64,000 nucleotides of DNA, taken from Pardosa pseudoannulata (Eukaryota; Arthropoda; Arachnida; Araneae; Lycosidae). Of the stretch, positions 1-10,559 are shown one piece after another. The position numbers were made by a program, and so were the translations under genes. The DNA lies in the NCBI GenBank assembly GCA_032207245.1, contig CM063500.1:34706090-34770089 (forward strand), in the 5' to 3' direction. Position 1 is the stretch's first letter; each line of letters starts with the position of its first letter. Under the pieces are notes generated by a model. It was not told the DNA's origin, did no database searches, and saw nothing but the letters and a program-made list of their open reading frames with translations.

Positions 1-372
1 AGCAAAAAATTTGATTAATCAACTCTAAAGTAGTAAAATTAAGAGAGGATTAAACAGAGGTTCCTTGTCCATCAAGGGAGGACAAGTAAATACAACAGGG
101 GATTAATTCAATGTGACCGTTGAATTAATTTTCACCATGATATATGCATATGAAATAGCAAAAAGTTTGATACATACACTCTAAAGTAGAAAACTTGAAG
201 AGAGGATTAAAGAGAGGTTCCTTGTCCATCAAGCCTGGACAAGTCAATGCAGTATGGGATTAATTTCATGAGACCGGCGGATTAAATTTCGCAGTGGTAC
301 ATGCATATGAAATAGGAAACATTTTGATAGATACTCTCTAAAGTAGAAAATATGAAGAGAGGCTTTAATACT
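1..372. repeat. 156-bp tandem repeat, about 2.4 copies
   Basis: Three successive starts of the same unit are visible at 1 (AGCAAAAAATTTGATTAATC), 157 (AGCAAAAAGTTTGATACATA) and 314 (AGGAAACATTTTGATAGATA), so the period is 156-157 bp. Each unit contains GAGAGGATTAAA and the first two contain GGTTCCTTGTCCATCAAG. The array is cut by the window start and breaks off inside the third unit. No coding potential is seen. Confidence 0.85.
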
Positions 373-1395
373 AGTTTAGAATTGATTTACTTACCTGATT
401 TATCTAATTTGTAGATTCAATATATAAATTTGAAGACACACAGTAGAAACAGTGGAGGCATTCCTTTTTTTTTCTTCGGAGAAAGAAAAGAAACCATTTT
501 TATTTGTGATAGGCCCCCTTACGTGTGAATCTATCCGCTGAGAACACCATCATAGTCAAGAAGTAAAGAAAGGGTCAGAAGCTCTAATAGCTTCCAATTA
601 AGGAATTTGATTAACATAGAGAAAAACCTCTACTAATGAATGGTTTGATATCCCGGACAATGCTAACCTCATGCGTCAGTTGTCCTTGATTCGAATTTAT
701 TTGTCGAATTAAGATGTCGATTATTTAAAAGATTGAATAGAATTTAATAATTTACTGTGCGCACTTCTATCCACACACATACATATGTATAATATGTACA
801 CACTCACACATAGGAAAGGTTTTTGTGCTATGGAATACTAAGATTATTTGTCTGTTTTATTCTTCTATTTGACTATTTTGGGAATTGTCTATTATAAACT
901 TGCGACTTCCAGGGCATTGCAAGCACTTGCGCCTTGTTTCAGGCACATGGTGTTTAAGTGTGAATCATTATCTTATTTTTAAATGTCTAAAACACTTTTA
1001 TAACATCGCCTGCTATACCATTATACAGAAAATTGATATAACCATGACCCTCAAGCAGTATCGAGCGCATTTTTCCAAAAAAAAAAAAAATTGCAAATTA
1101 ATAATTTCTATAGTTTCCTAACGGACCAGTTGGTGCCTCAAAATTACTTAAGAGTCCTGTTGCGTCATGCGCATTCCGTGATTTAGGAAATAGACAAAGG
1201 AGTAGAAAATGGTAGTTAAGATTTTATTGATGGAAAAAATAAAAAGATTTCGGTATGTTTTGAAGACTTTTCATTACAAAAGCATGGAATTAAGATTGGA
1301 AAAAATAATGTAGATGAGTTTGGGTTAAACTTTAATACACACATATATGTAAAACAACCTGTTTGTGAAAATATTTTATGTTTACAGGTAATGAC
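373..1395. other. No gene seen; AT-rich unique sequence
   Basis: I see no supported gene. There is a short CA/TA microsatellite at about 770-811 and an A run at 1077-1090. The 78-codon frame at 885-1121 shows no recognisable domain and ends just after the A run, so it is not called. Confidence 0.5.
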
Positions 1396-1803
1396 AGAAT
1401 CATATAGTTTTTTATTTAGCTGATTCTAAACAAGTGGACTTAAATTATTTTGCATTAGTTTTTATTCAGATTAGCTTTAAAACATTTAATTTTTGCACTA
1501 AAAGTAAATTTTAATGGCAGAAATTGAATGATTTAGAATATGAGTTGATTCTGAATATATAATACTATCTATTTTTCTGTAATTCAGTCAATCAGTAATT
1601 CACTGAATATAGAATCGTATAGTTTATTATTTAGCTAATTCTAAACAAGTTGACTTAAATTATTTTGTATTACTTTAATTTCTATTAGTTTTTAAAAACA
1701 TTTAATTTTTGCACTAAAAGTAAATTTTAATGGCAGAAATTGAATGATTTAGAATATGAGTTGATTCTGAATATATAATACTATCTATTTTTCTGTAATT
1801 CAG
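1396..1803. repeat. Tandem duplication, 215-bp period, two copies
   Basis: Copies lie at 1396-1587 and 1611-1803. Both run from AGAATC(A/G)TATAGTTT to TTTTTCTGTAATTCAG. The second half, from CATTTAATTTTTGCACTAAA onward, looks identical in the two copies, while the first half has substitutions and a small length change. This suggests a fairly recent duplication or gene conversion of the right half. Confidence 0.9.
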
Positions 1804-2481
1804 CAAATAGAACAGGCTAAATAACTATTTAAGTCAGAAATTCCACCTGAAATAGAAATACATTGCCATATATCAATAAGTTGGGCTAGAACAAAATATT
1901 TACTTGCATTCTTCCGTTTAGTCGCTTGAGAAAGCACGTTCATCTAATAAAACAAAAATGCATTTACCTTATAAAATATTATAGAGGAATCTACACCATT
2001 ATGTGTAGTTTTAGTTTCTATGATATTGCAACAATTAATGGTGTTCATTAACTTTGCTTACCGTTGCGAAAAATTGGATTCTCTAGGTTTTGATAAGTGA
2101 GTAATTTTAGCAGGAATTAAAAAATATGAAACCTGCATTCATTATTAAAACTTAATTTTTTATTTTAGATCATGAGAGTTAAGACTAAAAATATATTCCA
2201 CAAAAAAAGTATTTATTTAGTACCAACCTGTAATTAACAGCTATTGAGTCTTAGTTTTCAGAATTAATTGAAATAATATTGACAAAGTATTTTTATATAC
2301 AGTTTGCTCTCTGTTTAGCGATCTTTAAGGAACCTTGAAAATCTGTCTAAGTAGAGATCCACCTTAAATAAAATTTGTAAAATTAATATTTAGAGTCAAA
2401 CTTTTACAGATATATTTATTTATTTATTGACTTTTTTAAAAAGGTTTTTATTATCATTATTATTTTACTTACAAAAGTATT
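1804..2481. other. No gene seen
   Basis: AT-rich sequence with stops in all frames. No repeat or RNA gene was recognised. Confidence 0.4.
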
Positions 2482-2485
2482 TTAA

Positions 2486-3009
2486 CACATTGTGTACTAG
2501 TACATTTCACAGTGGAATTGTACCGGGAGCGGGCGTTTTGCTGTTAAATTTAGTTATTCATTTGAATCTCAATAGATCGAAAATTATTTAATTTTTAACC
2601 AACTTTTCGTATTTTATATTGAAATATATAAACAAATATATAAATAGAAATAAATAAATAACAACCATAAGATTTTTGTAAACAAAAAATATATTTTTTA
2701 GTGAATAAATTTTTAATAGTACCGTAAATATGAAAAATGAAATAGAAATAGTAGTATGTAGTTTTAATTTTCTCCCGTTATGTGGTTCCGCATCGACTGA
2801 TGTAGTCACTAAAACTAGTTTTTATTTGTCTAAATATTTCCAGAATTTATGTAATAGACAAGAAAATTCGGCTTCGTTTTTCTGTATATACCGTTATTTT
2901 TGTACCCACAAACAAACAGTGTTGTTACACTAACCGGTACTAGTAACTGTCCCGCGCTCAAGTATCAATCGTCAGAATACATACTAGTACGTGACCCGCG
3001 TACAATGTG
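2486..3009. mobile_element. Non-autonomous TTAA element (piggyBac-like MITE), 524 bp
   Basis: TTAA at 2482-2485 and TTAA at 3010-3013 flank a segment that begins CACATTGTGTACTAGTAC. Read from the other end, the segment begins CACATTGTACGCGGGTCACG. TTAA target duplications with short inverted ends are the hallmark of piggyBac-superfamily elements. The inverted repeats match in the first 8 bases and then only partly (both contain GTACTAGTA). A 67-codon frame at 2730-2933 crosses the middle but has no recognised domain. A second copy of the right end lies at 3410-3488. Confidence 0.6.
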
Positions 3010-3409
3010 TTAATTATTTCAATTTTTACTTTGACCCCGTTTTTCTATATTCATTCATAAGTACTACCAAGTGTAGCTTAAATGCTGTTTAAATATTATA
3101 GTTCTTTATGTAAAAATATGTATCAATAGTTTTATTTGTTATTAAAAAAAGCATGTCAAAAGTTTAATCTTTAAAACCTCAAATTAAACATAAATAGCTT
3201 ATAATATAAATATGTAAAAGATCAATGGGAATAATTAAAAGAAAAATATTTAAAAGATTTGCAAAATAGAATAGTAAGAGATTAAAATTTCAGCCGCATT
3301 CAAAGCATAACTATTAATAGTTTGAACAATCAACTATAATATTGATAGTATATATAAACTATATTCTATTTACTATCAATTATAATATATCTATCCACTA
3401 AAAACTATC

Positions 3410-3488
3410 TACTAAAATGTAGTAGTACGTGACCGGCTCTCAAGTATCAATCGTCAGAACACGTATAGTACGTGTCTAACACAATGTG
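3410..3488. mobile_element. Loose right end of the same TTAA element family
   Basis: The block containing AAGTATCAATCGTCAGAA, GTACGTG and ACAATGTG followed by TTAA (3489-3492) repeats the right terminus of the element that ends at 3009. No partner left end with TTAACACATTGT is seen between 3014 and 3410. This is therefore a truncated or rearranged copy. Confidence 0.6.
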
Positions 3489-3492
3489 TTAA

Positions 3493-3844
3493 TTTACATT
3501 TGGTAAGATACAAGGCAACATACAATTTGATAAGATACAGTTATACAATTAAATGCTTTTAAAAAATTAAAAAATTGTATTGTATTTTTTTGATTTATAG
3601 TTTTTTCTCCTCAAATTAAACATAAATGTTATATGATAAATAAAAAGATATCAATAGCTAGAAAAACATTAAGTAGAAATGATTAAAATGTTTTAGTTTT
3701 ACTTATCTTTAATCTTTATCTCTTTGTTTAATATTGATTTTTGTTTACTCTACTATTACTTCATGATTTTTTATAATTTCAGTAAATATCATTTAAACTA
3801 TCAATGTATCATCTTGATAAAAAACATGTTCACAAATACTCCAT
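3493..3844. other. No gene seen
   Basis: Low-complexity AT-rich sequence, nothing recognised. Confidence 0.35.
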
Positions 3845-4465
3845 TCTTCAGGTGTTTTCTTTGTTTATTTCTACATATGTAATTTACAGTTCCACTCCAA
3901 GTTCTTTACTGGGAATTTCAGCAGGGCAAAAGCAGTATTTTTAAAAAATTTCGTCTGAAGAAACTTCTTTACATGCTGATGTAATCACATACATTGCATA
4001 CAAAATTGCATAGTTTCTAATTTTCATATTATCATATGAATTTTTTTATTTTCCTATTCACTCTCTTTGTATGGCTTTAAATTATGAATGATACACATCT
4101 AAACTAAATTGCTATAGGGAAAAATGAACAGTATATTTGAAACAGAGAGTGATGTATGTGATCGTACAAATTTAAACGTAAAACTTTTTTTTTCTTATGT
4201 ATTTTGTCATTTTCTTTTGGTCTTTTTGTGACGTTATACACTTTATTGTTTTCTGATAATAAATCCTTTGATATTCTTAAAATACCTTGTTGCGTTGATT
4301 TGCTTATAATAAATTGAAAAATCACCACATTAGTCAAATAATGTAATTATTATTTTTCAGTGTTTTCTTTGTTTATTACATATAAATGTACAACATTGTT
4401 CTTTACTGGGAATTTTGGATAGCAGTCATTTTTAAATGTCTAAGAAACTTCTTTACATGCTGATT
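3845..4465. repeat. Diverged duplication with 511-bp spacing next to the 305-bp array
   Basis: Blocks at 3845-3982 and 4356-4464 share TTCAG(G)TGTTTTCTTTGTTT, TTCTTTACTGGGAATTT and AGAAACTTCTTTACATGCTG in the same order. The second block runs straight into the first degenerate unit of the 305-bp satellite. This pair may therefore be the sequence bordering the founder of that array. Confidence 0.65.
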
Positions 4466-4479
4466 CATCCATTGACTAT

Positions 4480-6493
4480 TGTTTTCTAAATTTCACTTTT
4501 GTCAGATTTTTTTATGCAATATACTTCTTTAAATTTGCTAAAAATAACACAGGTCTAAAATTTTGCACTCAAAACTTTTAGCCAGAGTAGCTTTTTTTTA
4601 CATAACAGTCTGGAATAGGATAGTAGGATTCTCTTGTTACAAAAATCATTAAAAATTTATTTTTTTTTATTATTTTGCCTCATATTTTGTCTAATGTACA
4701 AATATTTTAGATCTGTTTCCACACTTATTTTTTATCTATACCACTTTGTCAGATATATTTTTTGATAATTGTATATCTTCTTTGATTTGCTTAATCGAGT
4801 CTTGAAAATTCAGATCAAAATTTTCAGAAAAATATTTCCTTTAAATATAAGTCTGGAAAATTGGATTTAGGATTCTTTGCATACCAAAATCATTTAAATA
4901 TTTTAACCAGTCTCTTTTTTATGTATGGGGGACATTAAATAGACCATTATTTATTATCCTCCTATTCGTCAAATATCCCGTTTAGATCTGTTTCCCTTTC
5001 TTGCTCTATTTTCTATTTATGCCACTTTTGTCAGATATGTTTTTAAATGCAATGTCATATCTTTCTTTAAAATTTGCTAACCAAATAGCCGAGTCTTGGA
5101 AATTTTGCACTCCAAACTTTTCAGCCAGAATAGCTTTTACTTTAAATATAAGTCTGGAAATTGGAATATAGGATTTTCTTGCATCACAAAATCATTCCAA
5201 AACATTTTTTCCAATCTCTTTGTATGGGGTACATTAAATTTTGAACCATATGGATTTGTATCCTCCTATTAGTCTAATATCCCGTTTAGATCTGTTTCTC
5301 ATTCTTGCTCTATTTTTTTTTTTATCTATGCGACTTTTGTCAGATATATTTTTAAATGTAATGTCATATCTTTCTTTGAAATTTGCTAACCAAATAGCCA
5401 AGACTTGAAAATTCTGCACTCCAAACTTTTCAGCCAGAATAGCTTTTTCTTTATATATAAGTCTGGAAATTGGAATTTAGGATTTTCTTGCATCACAAAA
5501 TCATTCCAAAACATTTTTTCCAATCTCTTTGTATGGGGTACATTAAATTTTGAACCATATGGATTTGTATCCTCCTATTAGTCTAATATCCCGTTTAGAT
5601 CTGTTTCCCTTTCTTGCTCTATTTTCTATTTATGCCACTTTTGTCAGATATATTTTTAAATGTAATATCATATCTTCTTTAAAATTTGCTAACAAAACAG
5701 CCTAGTCTTGGAAATTCTCCACTTCAAACTTTTCAGCCAGAATAGCTTTTCCTTTAAATATAAGTCTGGAAATTGGAATGTAGGATTCTCTTGCATTGCA
5801 AATCATCCCAAAAAATCTTTACCAATCTCTTTGATGGATTACATTAAATTTGGAACCATATGGATTTGTATCCTCATATTCGTCTAATATCCCGTTTAGA
5901 TCTGTTTCTCATTCTTGCTCTATTTTTTTTTTTATCTATGCGACTTTTGTCAGATATATTTTTAAATGTAATATCATATCTTCTTTGAAATTTGCTAACC
6001 AAATAGCCGAGTTTTGAAAATTCTGCACCCCACACTTTTCAGCCTTAATAACTTTTCCTTTAAACATAAGTCTGGAAATTGGATTGTAGGATTCTAATGC
6101 ATCATAAAATCATCCCAAAAGATTTTACCAATCTCTTTTTGTGGGGTACATTAAATTTTGAACCATATGGATTTGTATCCTTATATTCGTCTAATATTCC
6201 GTTTAGATCTGTTTCCCATTCTTGCTCTATTTTTTGTATCTATTCAACTTCTGTCAGTTATGTTTCTAAATGCAATATCATATCTTTCTTTGAAATTTGC
6301 TAACGAAATAGCCGAGTCTTGGAAATTCTCCACTCCAAACTTTTCAGCCTTAATAGCTTTTCCTTTAAATATAAGTCTGGAAATTGGAATGTAGGATTCT
6401 CTTGCATCACAAAATCATTCCAAAAATTTTTACCAATCTCTTTTTATGAAGTACATTCAATTTTCAACCATATGGATTTGGATCCCAAACGAA
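4480..6493. repeat. Satellite of about 305 bp built from a Tigger/pogo transposase fragment
   Basis: The landmark GGATTTGT recurs at 5252, 5561, 5862 and 6169 and ends as GGATTTGG at 6474. The spacings are 309, 301, 307 and 305 bp. More diverged units precede them from about 4480, giving about seven in all. Shared landmarks are CCCGTTTAGATCTGTTTC, TTTTGTCAGATAT and CTTTTCAGCC. On the minus strand each unit encodes, with breaks, a CENP-B/Tigger helix-turn-helix; see the entry at 6244-6408. The period is not a fixed multiple of three and stops are frequent, so the array is not itself a gene. The right end stops abruptly at about 6474-6480, where the sequence continues into a different transposase-like segment. 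Confidence 0.9.
6244..6408 (-). pseudogene. Tigger/pogo transposase HTH (CENP-B type) fragment, best copy
   Basis: This open 54-codon stretch runs from 6408 down to a stop at 6244. It starts DARESYIPIS, continues KAEKFGVENFQ and then LANFKERYDIAFRNITDRS. Tigger/pogo transposases carry a second DNA-binding helix-turn-helix (HTH_Tnp_Tc5, the second half of the CENP-B DNA-binding domain). Its pattern is IP(I/V)SG..L..KA...AE..G...F.AS.GWL..FK.RH.I.F, and the match covers its whole length. The copy read from 5494 down into 5419-5234 keeps the diagnostic tryptophan (AIWLANFKERYDITFKNI) that this copy has lost. In an offset frame the unit also encodes EWETDLNGILDEYKDTN, which resembles the helix before the transposase DDE domain. 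The copies are non-functional fragments. Confidence 0.75.
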
Positions 6494-6545
6494 ATTTTCG
6501 TGCTGCTTCAAGAATTTTCATTTTGCTTGCTAAGATGTCTTTACT
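6460..6545 (-). pseudogene. Possible upstream (psq-type) HTH of the same transposase at the array edge
   Basis: Reading the minus strand beyond the last satellite unit gives KMKILEAARKFRLGSKSIW. It resembles the AARKF.V..STI core of the psq-like first helix-turn-helix found N-terminal in Tigger/pogo transposases. Only this outermost unit has it; every internal unit carries a different joined sequence at this point. That fits the rightmost unit preserving the founder's natural 5' flank. The match is short, so the assignment is tentative. Confidence 0.4.
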
Positions 6546-6959
6546 ACCAGAATCTGGTAGCTGAAATTATCTTTGACATCTGACTTTTGATATCTGAAAT
6601 AAGCTTCTAGACACAGCCATGAATTCTCTAAACATGAATACATAACCAAAGACTTGCATCCCTGAATGAAGTCTGCTATTGGACAAGCAGTAAGCAATCT
6701 CTCCCCCGTAATCCCCATTGCAGCAAGTCTATGATTCTAACATTGCAAACATGAAGGGAATTCCGTGTATGTTATTGAAACCAATCATGTTTCCTACTGT
6801 ACAAATAATGTTACGTTGGCCTAGTGTTTGAGAAAGAAGAAATTAAAACTCATTAAGAAACACATGCACAAATATGTCTTGATTAAATGAATTTATACAA
6901 TTAAATAAATGCCTAAGGAATACAACTGGAATCAACTTATCATTTGTAGATATCAAAGA
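6546..6959. other. No gene seen
   Basis: The minus strand is open at 6530-6718 (62 codons), just upstream of the transposase-like fragment, but the translation matches nothing I recognise. The rest is AT-rich unique sequence. Confidence 0.35.
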
Positions 6960-7305
6960 CTGCTCTCGAGTTTTCGTCGGCCCTAAAAAACAATATGGCG
7001 ATGATTTTCCTCTTTCTCGTGTTGCTGCAAAAAATGTCTATTCCGCAAGCAGCGGATGCCAGCATATTCCCCTCTTGTCTCCTCTGGTAACAACCTTGTC
7101 CGTTAAAAAAATCAGGCTGCCTCGCGGAGAAAAAACAGGGGTCTACTGCAGAACGGCGGGGGGTCAGAATCCTCCAAACCAACGGACCCTTCTATTGGTT
7201 GGGAGAAGTCCGAAGTTTCTTTCTAGTTCAAACCGGTCCTGTTCTGGTATGTCTTTGACGATGACTCACTGGAAGAGGTTAAAAAAGCTGAACCGAATGT
7301 AACTT
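6960..7305. other. GC-raised island with coding-like but broken frames
   Basis: This stretch is clearly richer in G and C than its surroundings. An ATG at 6995 on the plus strand opens a short frame resembling a signal peptide: MAMIFLFLVLLQK, then an IPQAADA cleavage-like region. It stops after about 31 codons. A second plus-strand frame, open to a stop at 7302 with no ATG start, continues in another phase and contains KKIRLPRGEKTGVYCRTA. A single frameshift would join the two. The minus strand instead offers a short frame ending at 7164 (DRFELERNFGLLPTNRR). I cannot choose between strands. It may be a dead secreted-peptide gene, an exon or a transposon remnant. No family was recognised. Confidence 0.25.
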
Positions 7306-8882
7306 ATTCTAACACTTACCTAGATAGTTTCCTTGTTGCAGGTAAAATATTGAAGAAAAATCTTATTATGTAAAAAATTACATCGTAAAATAGAAAAAAA
7401 ATCATCTTTAAATAGTAATTTTTTTACGTTGAAGACTCTAGGACTGCAAAAGGCTGTCTTTAAATAGAAATCGTCGTTAAATAAAATTTCAACTGTATTA
7501 TAAATGTTCATACTCCCATAACGCTATCTATTTAATAACTATATATGTATCTGTATGTTTATCAGAATAAACAGACAAAGATACATATTCAAGCACATTT
7601 CTAATGCAATTTATTTGTTTACAAAATTTAATTTGATCTTTGAAATTTCGTATTTGCATATTATAACGTCTTAATTTTACATCAGTAAGAACTTACTAAG
7701 AACTTATTAATAAAAAAAATAATTTCTATTTCATACATTAGAAATAAATACAAGAAAAGTCATTTAAAAGATAAAAGTAAAAGAGAAAGTACAGTCATAA
7801 ACTACAAACAAACAATAAATGTCTAATGCTTAGAGAAACAAAGCAATTTCAGAATATTATTTTTAAATAATGACAGGGCATTAAAATAAAAGCATGCTCA
7901 TCAATTTATGTTTGAAATGAAATATCTATGTAATATAATATAAAACATGTTTTTATATAGAGATTATTTATAATGTTTACTTATTTGAGAAAAATAATAG
8001 CTGAAAGAATTCATATCACTCGTATACAGTCTAACTAATATATTAACTAGATTTATAAAGTTAGAAATGTTTATAAATTCTCAAAATTGACCAAACATTT
8101 AATGCATTATAAGGTTTTAAATTTTATGGAAAGATGCGTAATTTATACTAAAATTTAATATACATTCAAAGATTTTTAGTTTGAATTAACTTAAATAATT
8201 TTTGATAATTTTAACGACTATTAAAGATTAAAAATGCTGTAACATTAAACCTTTTCTGTTTTAACCAAAATTTCCACTATAAAATTAAAACAATTAAAAT
8301 TCAAAATTTATTTAAATTTCAAAATAAAATAGATGTTTGACAGTTCCAAAAAATGTAAGCATGATAAATACAAAATGGAATTTTTATCGGATTTCATTTA
8401 AAATATTTTTAGTTTCGAATTAATTTTGATAGAAGTTAAAAATTGTGCTAGTTATAACAATTATTGGTGTTTGACGATGACATACTATTATTGGTTTCCT
8501 GCTTCAATCGCATTTGTAAATTTTCTACAAAACTAAACGTAACAATACATACCAATGTTTATTGGTACGCATTTATTCAAAGATAGTTACATTTCAAATT
8601 ATATATTTTATTATATAAGAGGCATACCATATTTACAAGGTATAAAATGCATAAATTTAATTTTAAATTGATTAAAAGGATACACAAAGGCTGTATGAAA
8701 TACAAAAAATATAATATAATCAAAAGATAGAATTTTGCAAAATTATTGTTTCAAAAACTTTATTGACAACTTTAAAATTTAATAAAAATATGCTTTTAAA
8801 ACGTAAAATATTTAATTAAAACCTTTGGTCAAACATTTGAAATTTAGAGTATAATTTTGTTAAATGAGTCCACAGAAGTTCT
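7306..8882. other. No gene seen; AT-rich unique sequence
   Basis: Stops are dense in all frames. Short frames such as 7320-7511 on the minus strand have no recognisable content. No repeat structure was seen by eye. Confidence 0.4.
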
Positions 8883-8886
8883 TTAA

Positions 8887-9391
8887 CCCTTTAAAGGACA
8901 CTAATATAAATTTCTTAGGATTTAATGAAATTAGTTTATAAATGTTACCTATGAATCTTATAAGTGTAGATACATGATAAAAATGTGCATTCAATGGGAG
9001 GAAGAAAGGTTCGAGAGCTTATTTAAATTCAAAACTATCCCTTTGTACTGTGTGAAATTAATACTTTCTTTTAAATTTTTATTAAGGTGGGAGTACAATG
9101 AATAATTATCATTAAAAGTGTATAATTAAAAAAATAACTCAACAGTTTTTAAGTATTATTTGGATAAATATAGTTATTTGGGGTCACAAGGAAGATAAAT
9201 CAAATTTCTGAATTTTCTTGGTAAAGCAAGTTTACAAATGCACATTTCAAATGGAGAAATGAGTTAAGTGTAGTGTTTTTATCTGCTGTAAGTTTCAAAT
9301 ATCATAAACATAGAAAATTAAGTCTTTAAAAAGTAGAAAAAAGAAACTTTTAACAGGTGGATTCGCTGAAAAACCACCGTTCGTTAAAGGG
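8887..9391. mobile_element. Non-autonomous TTAA element (piggyBac-like MITE), 505 bp
   Basis: TTAA at 8883-8886 is followed by CCCTTTAAAGGACACTAA. TTAA at 9392-9395 is preceded by a sequence whose complement begins CCCTTTAACGAACGGTGG. The terminal inverted repeat CCCTTTAA is perfect for 8 bases. TTAA plus CCCTTT ends are typical of one branch of piggyBac-derived elements. No transposase coding is seen inside. Confidence 0.6.
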
Positions 9392-9395
9392 TTAA

Positions 9396-9672
9396 AGCGC
9401 TACTTCGTTAACTGTGAACGGTATTTTGATTATATGGAATTCAAATAAGAAAATAAAGAATTTTCCACCAATAAGTTACAGCAAAGATTTAAATTACACT
9501 ACAAGTAGCTTTTCCTAAGAGTGTATATAATGGTTCTGGTAAGGTTTTGCAAAATTTAAATGTTGAAGTATTTTTACCCTGTATTTGCTAGGTCTCTTTT
9601 CTGGTAACTTAAATTCCTCTGCAACTTTTTCAATAAATATTATTTCCCAAATTGATGAACCATCTATAATAA
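9396..9672. other. Unique sequence between two transposons
   Basis: A 77-codon minus-strand frame at 9515-9748 crosses the left end of the neighbouring Tigger element, so its start lies in the transposon terminus. Its remainder (KVAEEFKLPEKRPSKYRVK) matches nothing I recognise. Confidence 0.3.
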
Positions 9673-9674
9673 TA

Positions 9675-10555
9675 CACTCAAACCTGTTTTTGTGCTGTGG
9701 ATAGGGACCGCATAAAAAAACGCATAAAAAAATTGCACAAAACTTCACGAATAACTATAAAATATAGTTTTCGGAACACAATTAAATTTTTTATGCGGTG
9801 AATAGGGACCGCATAAAAAATGTCTCACGTTTAAAATAACTCAAAACCTTACGAAATAACTAGTACATACCTGGAATTTCGTCAAATGTTTTGGAATCTG
9901 ATTTAAAAAATACACTTGCGAACATTTTTAAATATTTTATTTACATATTATGTGATTATTTTACACATACAAAACTTTTCAAAACGTATAAACATTATCC
10001 TTCGCAGTCTGACAATACGCGAACTTTCCTGTGATAAACTGGTTCAAAATCGGTTTCGTCACTTGAAGATACTATCTCGTATTCATTTAGAGTTGACTTT
10101 TTTTCAGGTACCATATAGTCAGTGATTAGTTTTTGCGACGACTGTTGTTTCACTAGACGCTTGTATATGTCCCGGTAGCCAGATATGCACGACTGAAGCT
10201 CCTTTTGGAATTTTGAAGTTCTTTCAGAATTGGCATCGATTGCAAGAAAATGACATTCTAATTTATGACAGAGTTGGAGTCCTGCATAGATTTTATCTGC
10301 TGTCATATGATCGGGTTCTTCTTGCCCATCAGTAACATCTGTTACGTAATTTATAATTTCATCTTCCCTTACGGTGTCATCCTGAATCATTTCGACAAGA
10401 TCATTTTCACTAAAACTATTAAACCCATCTCCGCCGATGTCATTATTGATAACTTCGATAACTTCGTCAATTATGTTCAATTTGATTGAAATTTTTATTT
10501 ACCGCACAAAAAAAAAATAGCACAAAAAAAGACCGCACAAAAACAGGTTTGAGTG
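9675..10555 (-). mobile_element. Internally deleted Tigger/pogo element, 881 bp
   Basis: The ends are a perfect inverted repeat of about 21 bp beginning CACTCAAACCTGTTTTTGTG, flanked by TA at 9673-9674 and 10556-10557. This is the TA target duplication of Tc1/mariner-superfamily elements. Subterminal GCACAAAAA/CGCATAAAA motifs recur on both sides. Only the C-terminal part of a transposase remains (9995-10480, minus strand), so most of the coding region, including the catalytic domain, has been lost. It lies about 3.2 kb from the 305-bp array made of the N-terminal DNA-binding domain of the same transposase family. Confidence 0.85.
9995..10480 (-). pseudogene. Tigger/pogo transposase C-terminal fragment, about 161 codons
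   Basis: The translation has an acidic stretch (FSENDLVEMIQDDTVREDEI), a helical middle (KIYAGLQLCHKLECHFLAID), and near the end SSQKLITDYMV followed by an acidic serine tail. This order matches the C-terminal region of Tigger/jerky-type transposases: an acidic segment with a DEEI-like motif, then a helix-rich part and a K...ITDYF-like end. The first codon here is TTG and an in-frame TAA lies about seven codons upstream, so there is no true start. The frame is a remnant of the 3' coding end. It lies wholly inside the element bounded by the 21-bp inverted repeats. An AATAAA on the coding strand follows near 9935. No DDE catalytic residues are present. Confidence 0.7.
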
Positions 10556-10559
10556 TATA

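Noticed and set aside
885..1121. 78-codon plus-strand frame
   Set aside because: No domain, and it ends just after reading through an A run (the KKKKK stretch).
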